From the NCBI GenBank assembly GCA_963787195.1, contig CAWBCI010000011.1, positions 1-41,874 on the forward strand: DNA of 41,874 nt, in the 5' to 3' direction. The translations under genes and the position numbers were made by a program. Under the pieces are notes generated by a model. The model was not told the origin of the DNA. It saw nothing but the letters and a program-made list of their open reading frames with translations, and did no database searches. The DNA comes from CAWBCI01 sp963787195 (GTDB lineage: Bacteria > Bacteroidota > Bacteroidia > Bacteroidales > JAGOPY01). Below are positions 24,425 through 31,853 of this stretch, one piece after another (within the stretch, counting starts at the first letter, position 1; every line of letters begins with the position of its first letter).

Positions 24425-26670
24425 TGATTAACCTCCTTTCCGGGATCCGATGTGAGGAAAGTGATGAAATTTCCACGCATTCCGGTTCCACCCATTATGG
24501 GATCTATTTTTACACTTGTTATTAATTCTGAATCACTAGCCCCTTTTCCATAAGCCCGGCTAAGCTTCTTGTCAGAATGGCCAAAGCCGTGGACCATATA
24601 GACCGAATCCCAGCGGATGCGTTCGGTTACCCTCACTTTGATAGGGAAACTTGATATGACCCCATCCTGGTTCTTGAGCCAAACTTTCTGATCCTTCTTC
24701 AGATTCCAGAGTTTTGCTACCCTTGGATTGATCCAGACCAGATTTTCTTTCATCAGGTCAGTCAGATTCGGATTATTGGCTGTCCGGCTGAAAGTATGCA
24801 TGGGAGCCCTGCCATAGATAAGGCGGTAATAACCACTCGGAGGTTCCGGATGCGGAGTGTATACCGGAATGGGATCAAATCCGGCAGCAGCGAGTTCGGT
24901 TGAATATAACTCGATCTTACCTGTATTAGTGGGGAATTGATAATCCTGTCCATCCGCCAGGTAGAGAGGTCCACTCTTACGTTCGAATTTTTTTACGCCA
25001 AGTCGCTCCATTTCTTCCAGTGAAGATCCAATCTGATTAAGCTGCCATTCCAGTACTTCTTTAAAATCATCATAATTAAAATATTCATGAAGGCCCAGTC
25101 TCTCACCTATTTGTTTTGCAATCCACCAGGCTGGCTTGGTTTCGTATGAAGGCTCAACAGCAGGCATTCGAAGCGCGATATTAGGAACCCTGTGTGGAGA
25201 TGTCCTAATGGTATCATATCTTTCAAGATAAGTACATTCGGGAAGAACCACATCGGCATATCCGGTAATTTCAGTAGGCATGGTGTCAACTACAGCAATG
25301 AAATCCAAAGCATTCACAGCTTTCAGGAATTGATCCTTCTGAGGCAATGTCATCGGTAAATTCGTGCCGGTTACTATCCAGCCGTGTACCCTGTATTCAT
25401 CATCCCCCTCCGATGGAATGGATGAATCAACCAGGCCATTGGAGACCGATAATGCTGCAAGGGGATATTTTCCTTTGAGAGCCTGACGCCATGACCATTT
25501 TGGTACTGGGTAAGGAGGTTGTGGATGTGGCGGAAGTGTTGCGCTTTCCTTGAAATAGAAACCGCCACGCTTACCCCATGAACCCAGTAATGCATTCAGA
25601 ATTGCTATAGCCCGTGAACGTTGTGTGTCATCACCATACCAGGTTACATGACGCCCCGGATGAACTATCACTGCGGGAGCTGCATCAGCCATTTCCTTGG
25701 CAGTCTTGATGATAATGTCCGGTTTGATCGTGGTTATGCCATAAGCCCATTCCGGAGTCATATCCTTAACATGTTCCTTCAACAAATCAAGCCCATAGGT
25801 GTATTTTTCCACATAGGCTTTATTATACCAGCCTTCATTTATAAGGACATGTATCCATGCCATCAGAAGAGCCAGATCAGTTGAGGGTTTGATAGGCAAC
25901 CAGTATTTTGATTTACTTGCAGCCGTTGATAATCTTGGATCAACCGTAATAATAGTTGCGTGTTTATCAATGGCATCCGACATTTCCTGGATCTGGTTGT
26001 TATGCATGTTTTCCCCGATATGGGAGCCGATCAGCACTAGACAGGAGGTATCCCTGATATCGGTCGGTTCAGGACTACCGATACCGGAGCCGAAAGTTGC
26101 GGTAAAACCGACTTCACGGGGTCCACGGCATTGTGCATAGGAAGGGGCAGTTATATTGCCGGAACCAAATGCGCTCACAAGGTTATGGAAATAATGTTCG
26201 GAAGAACCATGGTTAAACAGGCCCATAGCTTCAGGACCATACTTTTCAGAAATTTCTTTCATTTTGGATGCCACCAGATCCAGCGCTTCATCCCAGCTTG
26301 CTTTACGGTAGGTCTGTTTACCATTCTCCGTAACCCGGATCAAAGGGGTTTTTAACCGATCTTTATCATTGTACATTCCAACCCCACCGGTTCCCCTTGG
26401 GCAAAGACGGCCGTTGGAATGGGGATCTTCGGGATTCCCAATGATTTTCTGGATTTTGCCTTCCTCATCTAGGTAAGTCCAGCCTGCACATTTCCAGAAA
26501 CATACTTCACAATATGTTGGAAATCTCTTTAAAGCATTGATAGCAGGACCGGAAGCCGCAGCTGCTTCTCCGGAAGGTGCTCCCAGGACCCAACGGGCTG
26601 AACTTGCTGCCAATGCAGTGGCACCAAGTCCAAGAGCGCTAATTTTTATGAAATCTCGTCTGGTTTTCAT
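24421..26670 (-). CDS. Molybdopterin oxidoreductase catalytic subunit, PsrA/PhsA (polysulfide/thiosulfate reductase) type
   Basis: This 749-residue protein starts at the ATG at 26670. An in-frame GTG twelve bases upstream would add four residues before the Tat motif. The N-terminus is a Tat signal, KTRRDFIK followed by a hydrophobic stretch. A [4Fe-4S] cluster is bound by Cys54, Cys57, Cys61 and Cys90 (YCEVCFWKC, GRLCPRG). Cys181 in SYAQCRGPRE is the likely Mo ligand, as in PsrA/PhsA. Molybdopterin-binding and MopB C-terminal regions follow (VVHPGRHVTWYGDDTQ, MHTFSRTANNP). It probably acts in the periplasm on polysulfide, thiosulfate, tetrathionate or a similar oxyanion; sequence does not fix which. 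It is the first gene of a seven-gene operon. Confidence 0.92.
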   Translation of the reverse strand: MKTRRDFIKISALGLGATALAASSARWVLGAPSGEAAAASGPAINALKRFPTYCEVCFWKCAGWTYLDEEGKIQKIIGNPEDPHSNGRLCPRGTGGVGMYNDKDRLKTPLIRVTENGKQTYRKASWDEALDLVASKMKEISEKYGPEAMGLFNHGSSEHYFHNLVSAFGSGNITAPSYAQCRGPREVGFTATFGSGIGSPEPTDIRDTSCLVLIGSHIGENMHNNQIQEMSDAIDKHATIITVDPRLSTAASKSKYWLPIKPSTDLALLMAWIHVLINEGWYNKAYVEKYTYGLDLLKEHVKDMTPEWAYGITTIKPDIIIKTAKEMADAAPAVIVHPGRHVTWYGDDTQRSRAIAILNALLGSWGKRGGFYFKESATLPPHPQPPYPVPKWSWRQALKGKYPLAALSVSNGLVDSSIPSEGDDEYRVHGWIVTGTNLPMTLPQKDQFLKAVNALDFIAVVDTMPTEITGYADVVLPECTYLERYDTIRTSPHRVPNIALRMPAVEPSYETKPAWWIAKQIGERLGLHEYFNYDDFKEVLEWQLNQIGSSLEEMERLGVKKFERKSGPLYLADGQDYQFPTNTGKIELYSTELAAAGFDPIPVYTPHPEPPSGYYRLIYGRAPMHTFSRTANNPNLTDLMKENLVWINPRVAKLWNLKKDQKVWLKNQDGVISSFPIKVRVTERIRWDSVYMVHGFGHSDKKLSRAYGKGASDSELITSVKIDPIMGGTGMRGNFITFLTSDPGKEVNQ

Positions 26671-26727
26671 TTTTTCTTTCACTTAATTCAGAGGAACTAT
26701 CGAAATGTTCTGATTATTTGCAATCTT

Positions 26728-26745
26728 CTGTTATTTTTGTAACAG
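26728..26745. promoter_or_regulatory. Crp/Fnr-family operator upstream of the molybdoenzyme operon
   Basis: CTGTTA, six bases, TAACAG is a perfect dyad; the core TGTTA-N6-TAACA has the spacing of Crp/Fnr sites (TGTGA-N6-TCACA). It overlaps the predicted transcript start, just downstream of the -7 element at 26748-26755 and 58 bases before the ATG. The position suits repression. Confidence 0.6.
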
Positions 26746-26747
26746 CG

Positions 26748-26755
26748 CAAAAATA
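26748..26755 (-). promoter_or_regulatory. -7 promoter element for the molybdoenzyme operon
   Basis: The minus strand reads TATTTTTG, an exact TAnnTTTG match, 77 bases before the ATG at 26670 and immediately beside the Crp-type dyad. Confidence 0.55.
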
Positions 26756-27113
26756 TGAATTAATTGTGAGTTATATTTAAAGCCATTGTTATAAATGATT
26801 ATTATAAGATGAAGAATTTCAGGTGTTTACACAGACATCTATAAAGCACCATATTTTGATGTATTTGTAATTATCAGATACACAGAAATATAATCTCTTA
26901 TTTAGACTATCTATAAATTTTGAGAATATTTTTTAAGTGTCAGGAAATCAAATTAATATATTTTTATCGTATGTGGTCATATATATAAAGTGTCTGGCAT
27001 TAAAAAAAGATATGATCAAAGACATTAAATTGTGATCATTCTATTTAAGCTGAACTGAATATATTATTAGTTTCGGCCTTTAAAAGAAGAGTTTGATTTT
27101 TATTATAAGATGG

Positions 27114-27512
27114 ATGAAAATAGATAGAAAACAATTTATAAAACTATTGTGGGCCCTTTTGTTCCTTCCTTTTGCATGGTTATGGAGTGGAATGATCAGC
27201 AGGCAAAAACTATACGCCATCAAGTCGGAACCTTTTAAAATAAGCAGTAATTTACCCGAAGGAATAACCTTTGCCGGATCATATATAATCAGCAGGACGA
27301 ATGACAACTTAAAGGTCTTTTCTGCCCGTTGCACTCATCTGGGCTGCCTGATTAACAAAGAAGAAGGAGGGCAATTGGTTTGTCCCTGCCATGGCAGCCA
27401 TTTTAGTCCTTTCACCGGGGATGTGCTCAAAGGTCCGGCTGCAATTCCCCTGAAGGAAATGCAATTTAGCATCGATAAAACAACAGATCAACTGATTATC
27501 CAGGCAGTTTAA
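27114..27512 (+). CDS. Rieske [2Fe-2S] protein
   Basis: This 132-residue Rieske subunit has an N-terminal membrane helix (about residues 9-25) and cluster-binding boxes CTHLGC (Cys73, His75, Cys78) and CPCHGSH (Cys90, Cys92, His93). Cys78 and Cys92 would form the stabilising disulfide. The start is the ATG at 27114; an upstream in-frame TTG at 27093 adds seven residues of no value. The sequence before the helix is DRKQFIK, close to a Tat motif but with RK in place of RR. Rieske proteins normally depend on Tat. The cytochrome b fusion begins directly after the stop, so the two form a quinol-oxidising bc-type complex. Confidence 0.93.
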   Translation: MKIDRKQFIKLLWALLFLPFAWLWSGMISRQKLYAIKSEPFKISSNLPEGITFAGSYIISRTNDNLKVFSARCTHLGCLINKEEGGQLVCPCHGSHFSPFTGDVLKGPAAIPLKEMQFSIDKTTDQLIIQAV

Positions 27513-30251
27513 ATGAAAAATACTTATCAGCAAATAAAACGGAGCCTGTATATCGGCACTTATGGATGGATTGCCACGGCATCTTTCCTGATCTGTGCCC
27601 TGTCGGGGGTATTGCTGGCAGTTGTTTTTAACGTGAATGAACCCTATCTTTCCATTTCCCGCTTTTTGATCGTCAATCCCTATGCCGACTTTGTCAGGAA
27701 TGTACATTATTGGAGCGCCCAGTCTTTTCTGATTTTTATACTATTTCATTTGTATGATGTTTTCAAGAGATCAGCTGAAGACTACGTGCGGAATGGATTG
27801 TGGTTCAGATTAAGCTTTTCACTGATCGTTGTAGTATATGTCATGATCTCGGGCTTTATTCTGAAGGCAGACGCTGACAGTACCCAGGCTTTCCGAATCA
27901 TTACCAGCCTGGTGGGGATTATTCCATATGCCGGGAGTTTTCTGCAGAGGGTTTTTATCGGACCGGAATCGAATCTGCAGCTTATTTATGTTCACCACAT
28001 TGCTACTGCAACAATTATTCTGTTTATCATCATCTATGAACATGTAAGGGATATCTGGCCTTCCGCACGCACCTTTATATATGCCCTCTTATATATTAGT
28101 CTGGCTTCGTTCTTTGTGCGGGCGCCTTTTAATGATTTGCAGGACACTGTACTAAAAGGTCCCTGGTATTTTGTGGGTATGCAGGAGATGCTGCACTGGA
28201 CCAGTAAACCGCTGATTGTTATGGCTTTCTTTTTTATAGTGCTCTTATTAATATATTTTACACGGAAAGCCGGTCCCAATTTGAAAATATGGATTAAATC
28301 AATGCTTCTGTTTTTTGCCATCGTGTATATTGGCTTAAGTATCATTGGCTTCTTTTTCAGGGGCGAAAACTGGAGCTGGCAATATCCCTGGCAAAAAGGG
28401 GCTGTGGTGAAAACTGGTCTGACTTTAAAAGGAGTTGTAGGAACCGGAAAATTCAAAGCAGAAACAGATAATATTCCGGTGATCATGGGCAGGGGAGAAG
28501 GCTGCCTGATGTGTCACCAAAAAGTCAGCGGATTTTCAGCCTCCCATGATCCGGCTATTTTAGGCTGTTTTATATGTCATGGCGGAGATCCTTTTACTCT
28601 TGATGAAAATCAGGCCCATCACGGTATGGTCCTGATTCCGGGAAATCTTGTCAGTGCAGAGCGTTCATGCGGAACGGCTGCCTGTCATCCCGAAATTGCT
28701 TCCCGGGTTCCGGGCAGTCTGATGGCTAATATGACCGGTATAGTCAGTGTCGACCGTTTTGTTTTCGGAGAAAGCAATTCATTAAACGGGAAGACTGGAA
28801 TTAATGATATAGGCCATTCTGCTGCGGATGAGCACCTTAGAGATCTTTGTGCAGTTTGCCACCTGGGCAATATGAAAGATACACTCGGACCGGTTTCGGA
28901 GCTGTTCAGGGGCGGAGGATGCCTGGCCTGTCATCTGAACTATGGAAAGGATGCGAAGCATGCTCTGGTCAAATACAAACACCGGCAAGAGGGGGACACG
29001 GCGCTTGTCCGCTTTCATCCTTCCCTGGATTTGAATATCAGCAATGAACATTGCTTTAGTTGTCATAACCGCTCAGGAAGAATTTCCACTGCATATGAAG
29101 GCTGGCATGAAACATTGCTCGATGCTGATTCGGTACTTACTGATACCAATTTCAGAATATTGGGGGATGGGCGGGTTTTTAAGTTTATTAAGTCCGATAT
29201 ACATCATCAGAAAGGAATGCTATGCATCGACTGTCATGCTTCCTACGAAGTTATGGGGGATGGAAGGGCTTATGCCCATAAAGAGCAGGCAGTGAGGATA
29301 CAATGCCAGGATTGTCATACCCATGGACCTGTCAATTCTACAGGCTATGATGATCTTGACATGGAGACGAGAAAGATATTGAGAATCAGGAATTTTAAAT
29401 TTACTGGAAGGCGATTTGTTAATACTGAAAAGAAAAATATGCCACTGGTAAATACACTTCTTGATTCGAATGGAATGATCAGCATGATATCCAAAATAAG
29501 CGGAGAGGAAATGCTGGTTAAGCCACCGGCAGAGATTTGTACAAGAGGTGATGCCCATGATCGCATGAGTTGTGGTACCTGTCATACAGGATGGGTTCCG
29601 CGTTGTATAGGATGCCATAATACTTATGATAAGAATATTGAAGCTTATGATTTGCTGGAAAGGAAAAAAGTCAGGGGGGAATGGGTCGAATTTATAGGAA
29701 AATTCATGCAAGGGCCTCCTGCTTTGGGTATTATCGAAAGTGATGACAGTATTGAAGGCAAATCAGAAATCTCCACTTTCATGCCCGGAATGGTACTCAC
29801 TGTTGACCTGGGCTCTTACGAAAAGGGCAAGGGAGAACTTTTCCACCGCCTGTATGCGCCGGCTTCCGGCCATACTACACAGGCTAAAGGCAGGTCATGC
29901 ACTTCCTGCCATAATGATCCTTTTGCTTTAGGCTTTGGGGAGGGAACGCTTAAGTATGAAATCAACGGAAATGCCGGAAAATGGATTTTTATCCCAAAGT
30001 TTGGTCCCGATAAACATGATGGCTTGCCACAGGATGCTTGGACCGGATTTTTGCAGGAAAGGAGCGGAATAAGTGCTACGAGATATCACATGAGGCCATT
30101 CAATATTGAAGAGCAAAAGAAAATTCTAACCGTGGGGGCCTGCCTGACCTGCCACAAGGAAAATTCAGAAGTCATGCTCAGAGGACTGGATAACTTTAAA
30201 AAGTTGATACAGGAGAGAAGTCCAAAATGTGTCCTGCCGGTTTGGAAATAG
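27513..30251 (+). CDS. Cytochrome b fused to a 12-haem cytochrome c domain
   Basis: This 912-residue fusion has two parts. Residues 1-285 form a cytochrome b6-type module of about seven helices with haem-ligand histidines 65 and 79 in one helix and 161/162 and 177 in another, plus GPWYFVGMQEML like the subunit IV motif. Residues about 320-912 are periplasmic and hold eleven CXXCH motifs plus one CX4CH (CGTAACH). An odd helix count places this domain outside. With the Rieske protein it resembles a bc-type complex whose cytochrome c1 is replaced by a multihaem wire. Quinol oxidation with electron delivery to periplasmic or outer acceptors is likely; reverse flow is possible. It ends five bases from the convergent mobB-like gene. 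Confidence 0.9.
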   Translation: MKNTYQQIKRSLYIGTYGWIATASFLICALSGVLLAVVFNVNEPYLSISRFLIVNPYADFVRNVHYWSAQSFLIFILFHLYDVFKRSAEDYVRNGLWFRLSFSLIVVVYVMISGFILKADADSTQAFRIITSLVGIIPYAGSFLQRVFIGPESNLQLIYVHHIATATIILFIIIYEHVRDIWPSARTFIYALLYISLASFFVRAPFNDLQDTVLKGPWYFVGMQEMLHWTSKPLIVMAFFFIVLLLIYFTRKAGPNLKIWIKSMLLFFAIVYIGLSIIGFFFRGENWSWQYPWQKGAVVKTGLTLKGVVGTGKFKAETDNIPVIMGRGEGCLMCHQKVSGFSASHDPAILGCFICHGGDPFTLDENQAHHGMVLIPGNLVSAERSCGTAACHPEIASRVPGSLMANMTGIVSVDRFVFGESNSLNGKTGINDIGHSAADEHLRDLCAVCHLGNMKDTLGPVSELFRGGGCLACHLNYGKDAKHALVKYKHRQEGDTALVRFHPSLDLNISNEHCFSCHNRSGRISTAYEGWHETLLDADSVLTDTNFRILGDGRVFKFIKSDIHHQKGMLCIDCHASYEVMGDGRAYAHKEQAVRIQCQDCHTHGPVNSTGYDDLDMETRKILRIRNFKFTGRRFVNTEKKNMPLVNTLLDSNGMISMISKISGEEMLVKPPAEICTRGDAHDRMSCGTCHTGWVPRCIGCHNTYDKNIEAYDLLERKKVRGEWVEFIGKFMQGPPALGIIESDDSIEGKSEISTFMPGMVLTVDLGSYEKGKGELFHRLYAPASGHTTQAKGRSCTSCHNDPFALGFGEGTLKYEINGNAGKWIFIPKFGPDKHDGLPQDAWTGFLQERSGISATRYHMRPFNIEEQKKILTVGACLTCHKENSEVMLRGLDNFKKLIQERSPKCVLPVWK

Positions 30252-30256
30252 AATAG

Positions 30257-30802
30257 TTATTTTTTCAGGATTTTCCAGCCTTCATCAGTCGGAATTATCA
30301 GGGCGGGATCAAAATCAAAATTATGCCCGTCAAAATTAATCCATAGATCAGCTTTGGATTTGTATGCCTCAATGCTGGTTTTAGTAATGGGATCATCTTT
30401 TCGGTTGAGGATCAGAAAAACACCCGGTTGAAAGATAGTCCTGGCCCAGCCTGATTCGATGATGACAAATGATTGCGGGTCGATGTAGGGCATGAGGGCT
30501 TTCATTGCATTTTCCAGGTTTTCATCCCATACCTGTATATAAAAAACCTTCCCGGCTCCGGCATCCAGCATTCTCGAACTGTCTTTTCCGCTTCCCTTTT
30601 TAGTTTCTTCCACTATGACATATCCTGATGTCTTCTCAATAATTTTATCATCTTTTTCAAGAGGGTGAAAATGAGGTGAAATCTTAATACCTGTTATCAA
30701 ATGACTTGCTGAATGCTGAGCGATCAGGGAACATCCGAAAGTAGTTTTTCCGGCATTCCTGTTGGTACCTACAATAATGAGAAATCGTTCTTTCTTTATC
30801 AT
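30257..30802 (-). CDS. MobB-like P-loop NTPase, molybdopterin-guanine dinucleotide pathway
   Basis: This 181-residue cytoplasmic protein has a Walker A motif GTNRNAGKTT (residues 12-21) and the MobB-like signature GSGKDSSRMLDAGAGKVF. VIIESGWAR resembles the MobB segment that precedes the NKxD region. MobB proteins bind GTP and assist MobA in forming the bis-MGD cofactor. The family call is by motif, and the protein has diverged from E. coli MobB. Its ATG lies three bases after the TauE/SafE stop, so it shares a leader and promoter with that permease. A role in cofactor supply for the PsrA-type enzyme fits. Confidence 0.75.
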   Translation of the reverse strand: MIKKERFLIIVGTNRNAGKTTFGCSLIAQHSASHLITGIKISPHFHPLEKDDKIIEKTSGYVIVEETKKGSGKDSSRMLDAGAGKVFYIQVWDENLENAMKALMPYIDPQSFVIIESGWARTIFQPGVFLILNRKDDPITKTSIEAYKSKADLWINFDGHNFDFDPALIIPTDEGWKILKK

Positions 30803-30805
30803 CTT

Positions 30806-31540
30806 CTAAAATAAAAATAATTTGGCACTGGCAAGTAAAAGTACAACTGCCAGGACATATTGCAAATTCACTGTCGATAATTTGCGGCTTCCGGTATAAG
30901 AACCCAGAAAACCAGCAAAGAAAGCTCCCAGTATCCAAAGTACAAATCCGTGTTCAAGCTGGAAACCGGTTTGATAAACCCCGATAAGGCCCGTTGAAGA
31001 ATTCAGAAAAATGAAAAGCGCCGAGGCGGCGGCGGCTTCTTTTATATTCGCGTAACGGAGTAATAATAAAATAGGTGTCAGTATAATTCCTCCTCCTATC
31101 CCAATCATCCCTGAAAGTAAACCCAGGACCAATCCAATAGACATTGCCAGTATAAGTGGAGGCTCTTTAATTTTTTCAAGCCCTGTTCCCTTCAAGAATA
31201 ACATGCGAACCACTGCTATGAGAAGAAATATACCAAGTATGATCTTGTATATTCCCGGGTCGAGATGTATCCTGGCACCCAGGTAGGCGGCGGGCATAGA
31301 TGTTATCAGGAAGGGCAGCAATATCTTCCATTTGAAAAAACCATCCTTGTAATAAGAATAAAAAGCAATTCCAGCCACAAAAAGGTTCAGAATGAGAGCT
31401 GAGGCCCGCATCATCTGAGGTTCAAAACCGAAGATAGCCATGAGTGCCAGATAACCGCTGGCTCCTCCATGACCAACAGAGGAATAAAAAAATGCAATCA
31501 GCATGATGCACAAGATGAACAGGAATTCATTCATCATCAT
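30806..31540 (-). CDS. TauE/SafE-family permease
   Basis: This 244-residue membrane protein has about eight hydrophobic helices and the repeated family motifs GHGGASGYLALM and GMIGIGGGIILTPILLLL. The family exports or imports sulfur-containing anions such as sulfite, sulfoacetate and taurine. The gene starts with three consecutive ATG codons. It is the first gene of a two-gene operon with the MobB-like gene and sits about 220 bases downstream of a structured leader. Transport of sulfite or a related anion is inferred from context. A molybdate or tungstate role cannot be ruled out given the leader and the partner. Confidence 0.9.
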   Translation of the reverse strand: MMMNEFLFILCIMLIAFFYSSVGHGGASGYLALMAIFGFEPQMMRASALILNLFVAGIAFYSYYKDGFFKWKILLPFLITSMPAAYLGARIHLDPGIYKIILGIFLLIAVVRMLFLKGTGLEKIKEPPLILAMSIGLVLGLLSGMIGIGGGIILTPILLLLRYANIKEAAAASALFIFLNSSTGLIGVYQTGFQLEHGFVLWILGAFFAGFLGSYTGSRKLSTVNLQYVLAVVLLLASAKLFLF

Positions 31541-31597
31541 AAATTCAATATTAAATTATTCTCATAAAGAACAGGAAGGAAATCAGAAAAACTGATA

Positions 31598-31645
31598 TTA
31601 GCTGAATGCCAATAAAAATAAAGCGTAGATACTGCTAAAAGTCAT
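31598..31645 (-). CDS. Possible 15-residue leader peptide
   Basis: The reading frame MTFSSIYALFLLAFS starts at an ATG (31645-31643) preceded four bases upstream by AAGGAG, an unusually good Shine-Dalgarno for this genome. It stops 57 bases before TauE. The peptide is hydrophobic. It may be a translated leader, or the AAGGAG may belong to the RNA switch and the frame may be accidental. Confidence 0.35.
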   Translation of the reverse strand: MTFSSIYALFLLAFS

Positions 31646-31672
31646 ATTTCTCCTTTCCAAGTCAAGTGATTA

Positions 31673-31763
31673 CTATCGGGAGGCCGGCCTGTTTCCGGAT
31701 CGGCCCTGCGGCTTATCATCATAGGAATTCGCATCCCCTTAGATGGTATAGCTCGGAGAATTC
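31673..31763 (-). ncRNA. Candidate molybdenum-cofactor (Moco) riboswitch-like leader
   Basis: Read on the minus strand, the leader begins at the predicted transcript start with GAATTC and CTCCGAGC (31758-31751). A second GAATTC (31730-31725) can close a stem. A GC-rich hairpin follows: GGGCCG (31706-31701) with CGGCCT (31686-31681) around a GAAA-type loop (31695-31692). It ends in GGCCTCCCGATAG (31685-31673). CUCCGAGC at the 5' end and GCCUCCCGAUAG at the 3' end match my memory of the conserved ends of the Moco RNA motif. The downstream operon contains a MobB-like gene and the next operon upstream is mobA. Covariance was not tested. Confidence 0.55.
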
Positions 31764-31768
31764 AGATG

Positions 31769-31776
31769 CAAAATTA
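31769..31776 (-). promoter_or_regulatory. -7 promoter element for the TauE/mobB leader
   Basis: The minus strand reads TAATTTTG, an exact TAnnTTTG match. Transcription would begin near 31762, exactly at the 5' edge of the structured leader. Confidence 0.6.
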
Positions 31777-31853
31777 TATTTATATTTTTAGATGTCTGGA
31801 TTAATTTCCCGCCCTGACCTTAATTTAAACCGGATTTAAATTGGCTATATGGC

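Larger units (their letters stand above)
26671..27113. other. Divergent regulatory region of the molybdoenzyme operon and Rieske/cytochrome genes
   Basis: This region is about 440 bases long and strongly A+T rich. It holds a CRP-type dyad and a -7 element for the left operon, listed separately, a 7-bp inverted repeat ATGATCA (27012-27018)/TGATCAT (27033-27039), and a weak TAGTTTCG (27068-27075) that could serve the Rieske gene. No gene is evident. Confidence 0.55.
31541..31853. other. Leader region between mobA and the TauE/mobB operon
   Basis: This 313-base stretch, read on the minus strand, contains in order a -7 element, a structured RNA candidate, a 15-codon small open frame with a Shine-Dalgarno-like AAGGAG, a weak hairpin (ATCAG-T5-CTGAT, plus-strand 31583-31597) and the TauE start. 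Each is listed separately. Confidence 0.6.

Noticed and set aside
24421..26670. Molybdoenzyme as a nitrate or formate enzyme
   Set aside because: The Mo-ligand context SYAQCRGPRE, the NrfD-type membrane subunit and sulfur-related neighbours point to the PsrA/PhsA group. Formate enzymes usually carry selenocysteine or Cys in a different context.
27012..27039. ATGATCA/TGATCAT inverted repeat as an Fnr site
   Set aside because: The half-site spacing is 14 bases and TGATCA is itself palindromic; it does not fit TTGAT-N4-ATCAA or Crp spacing.
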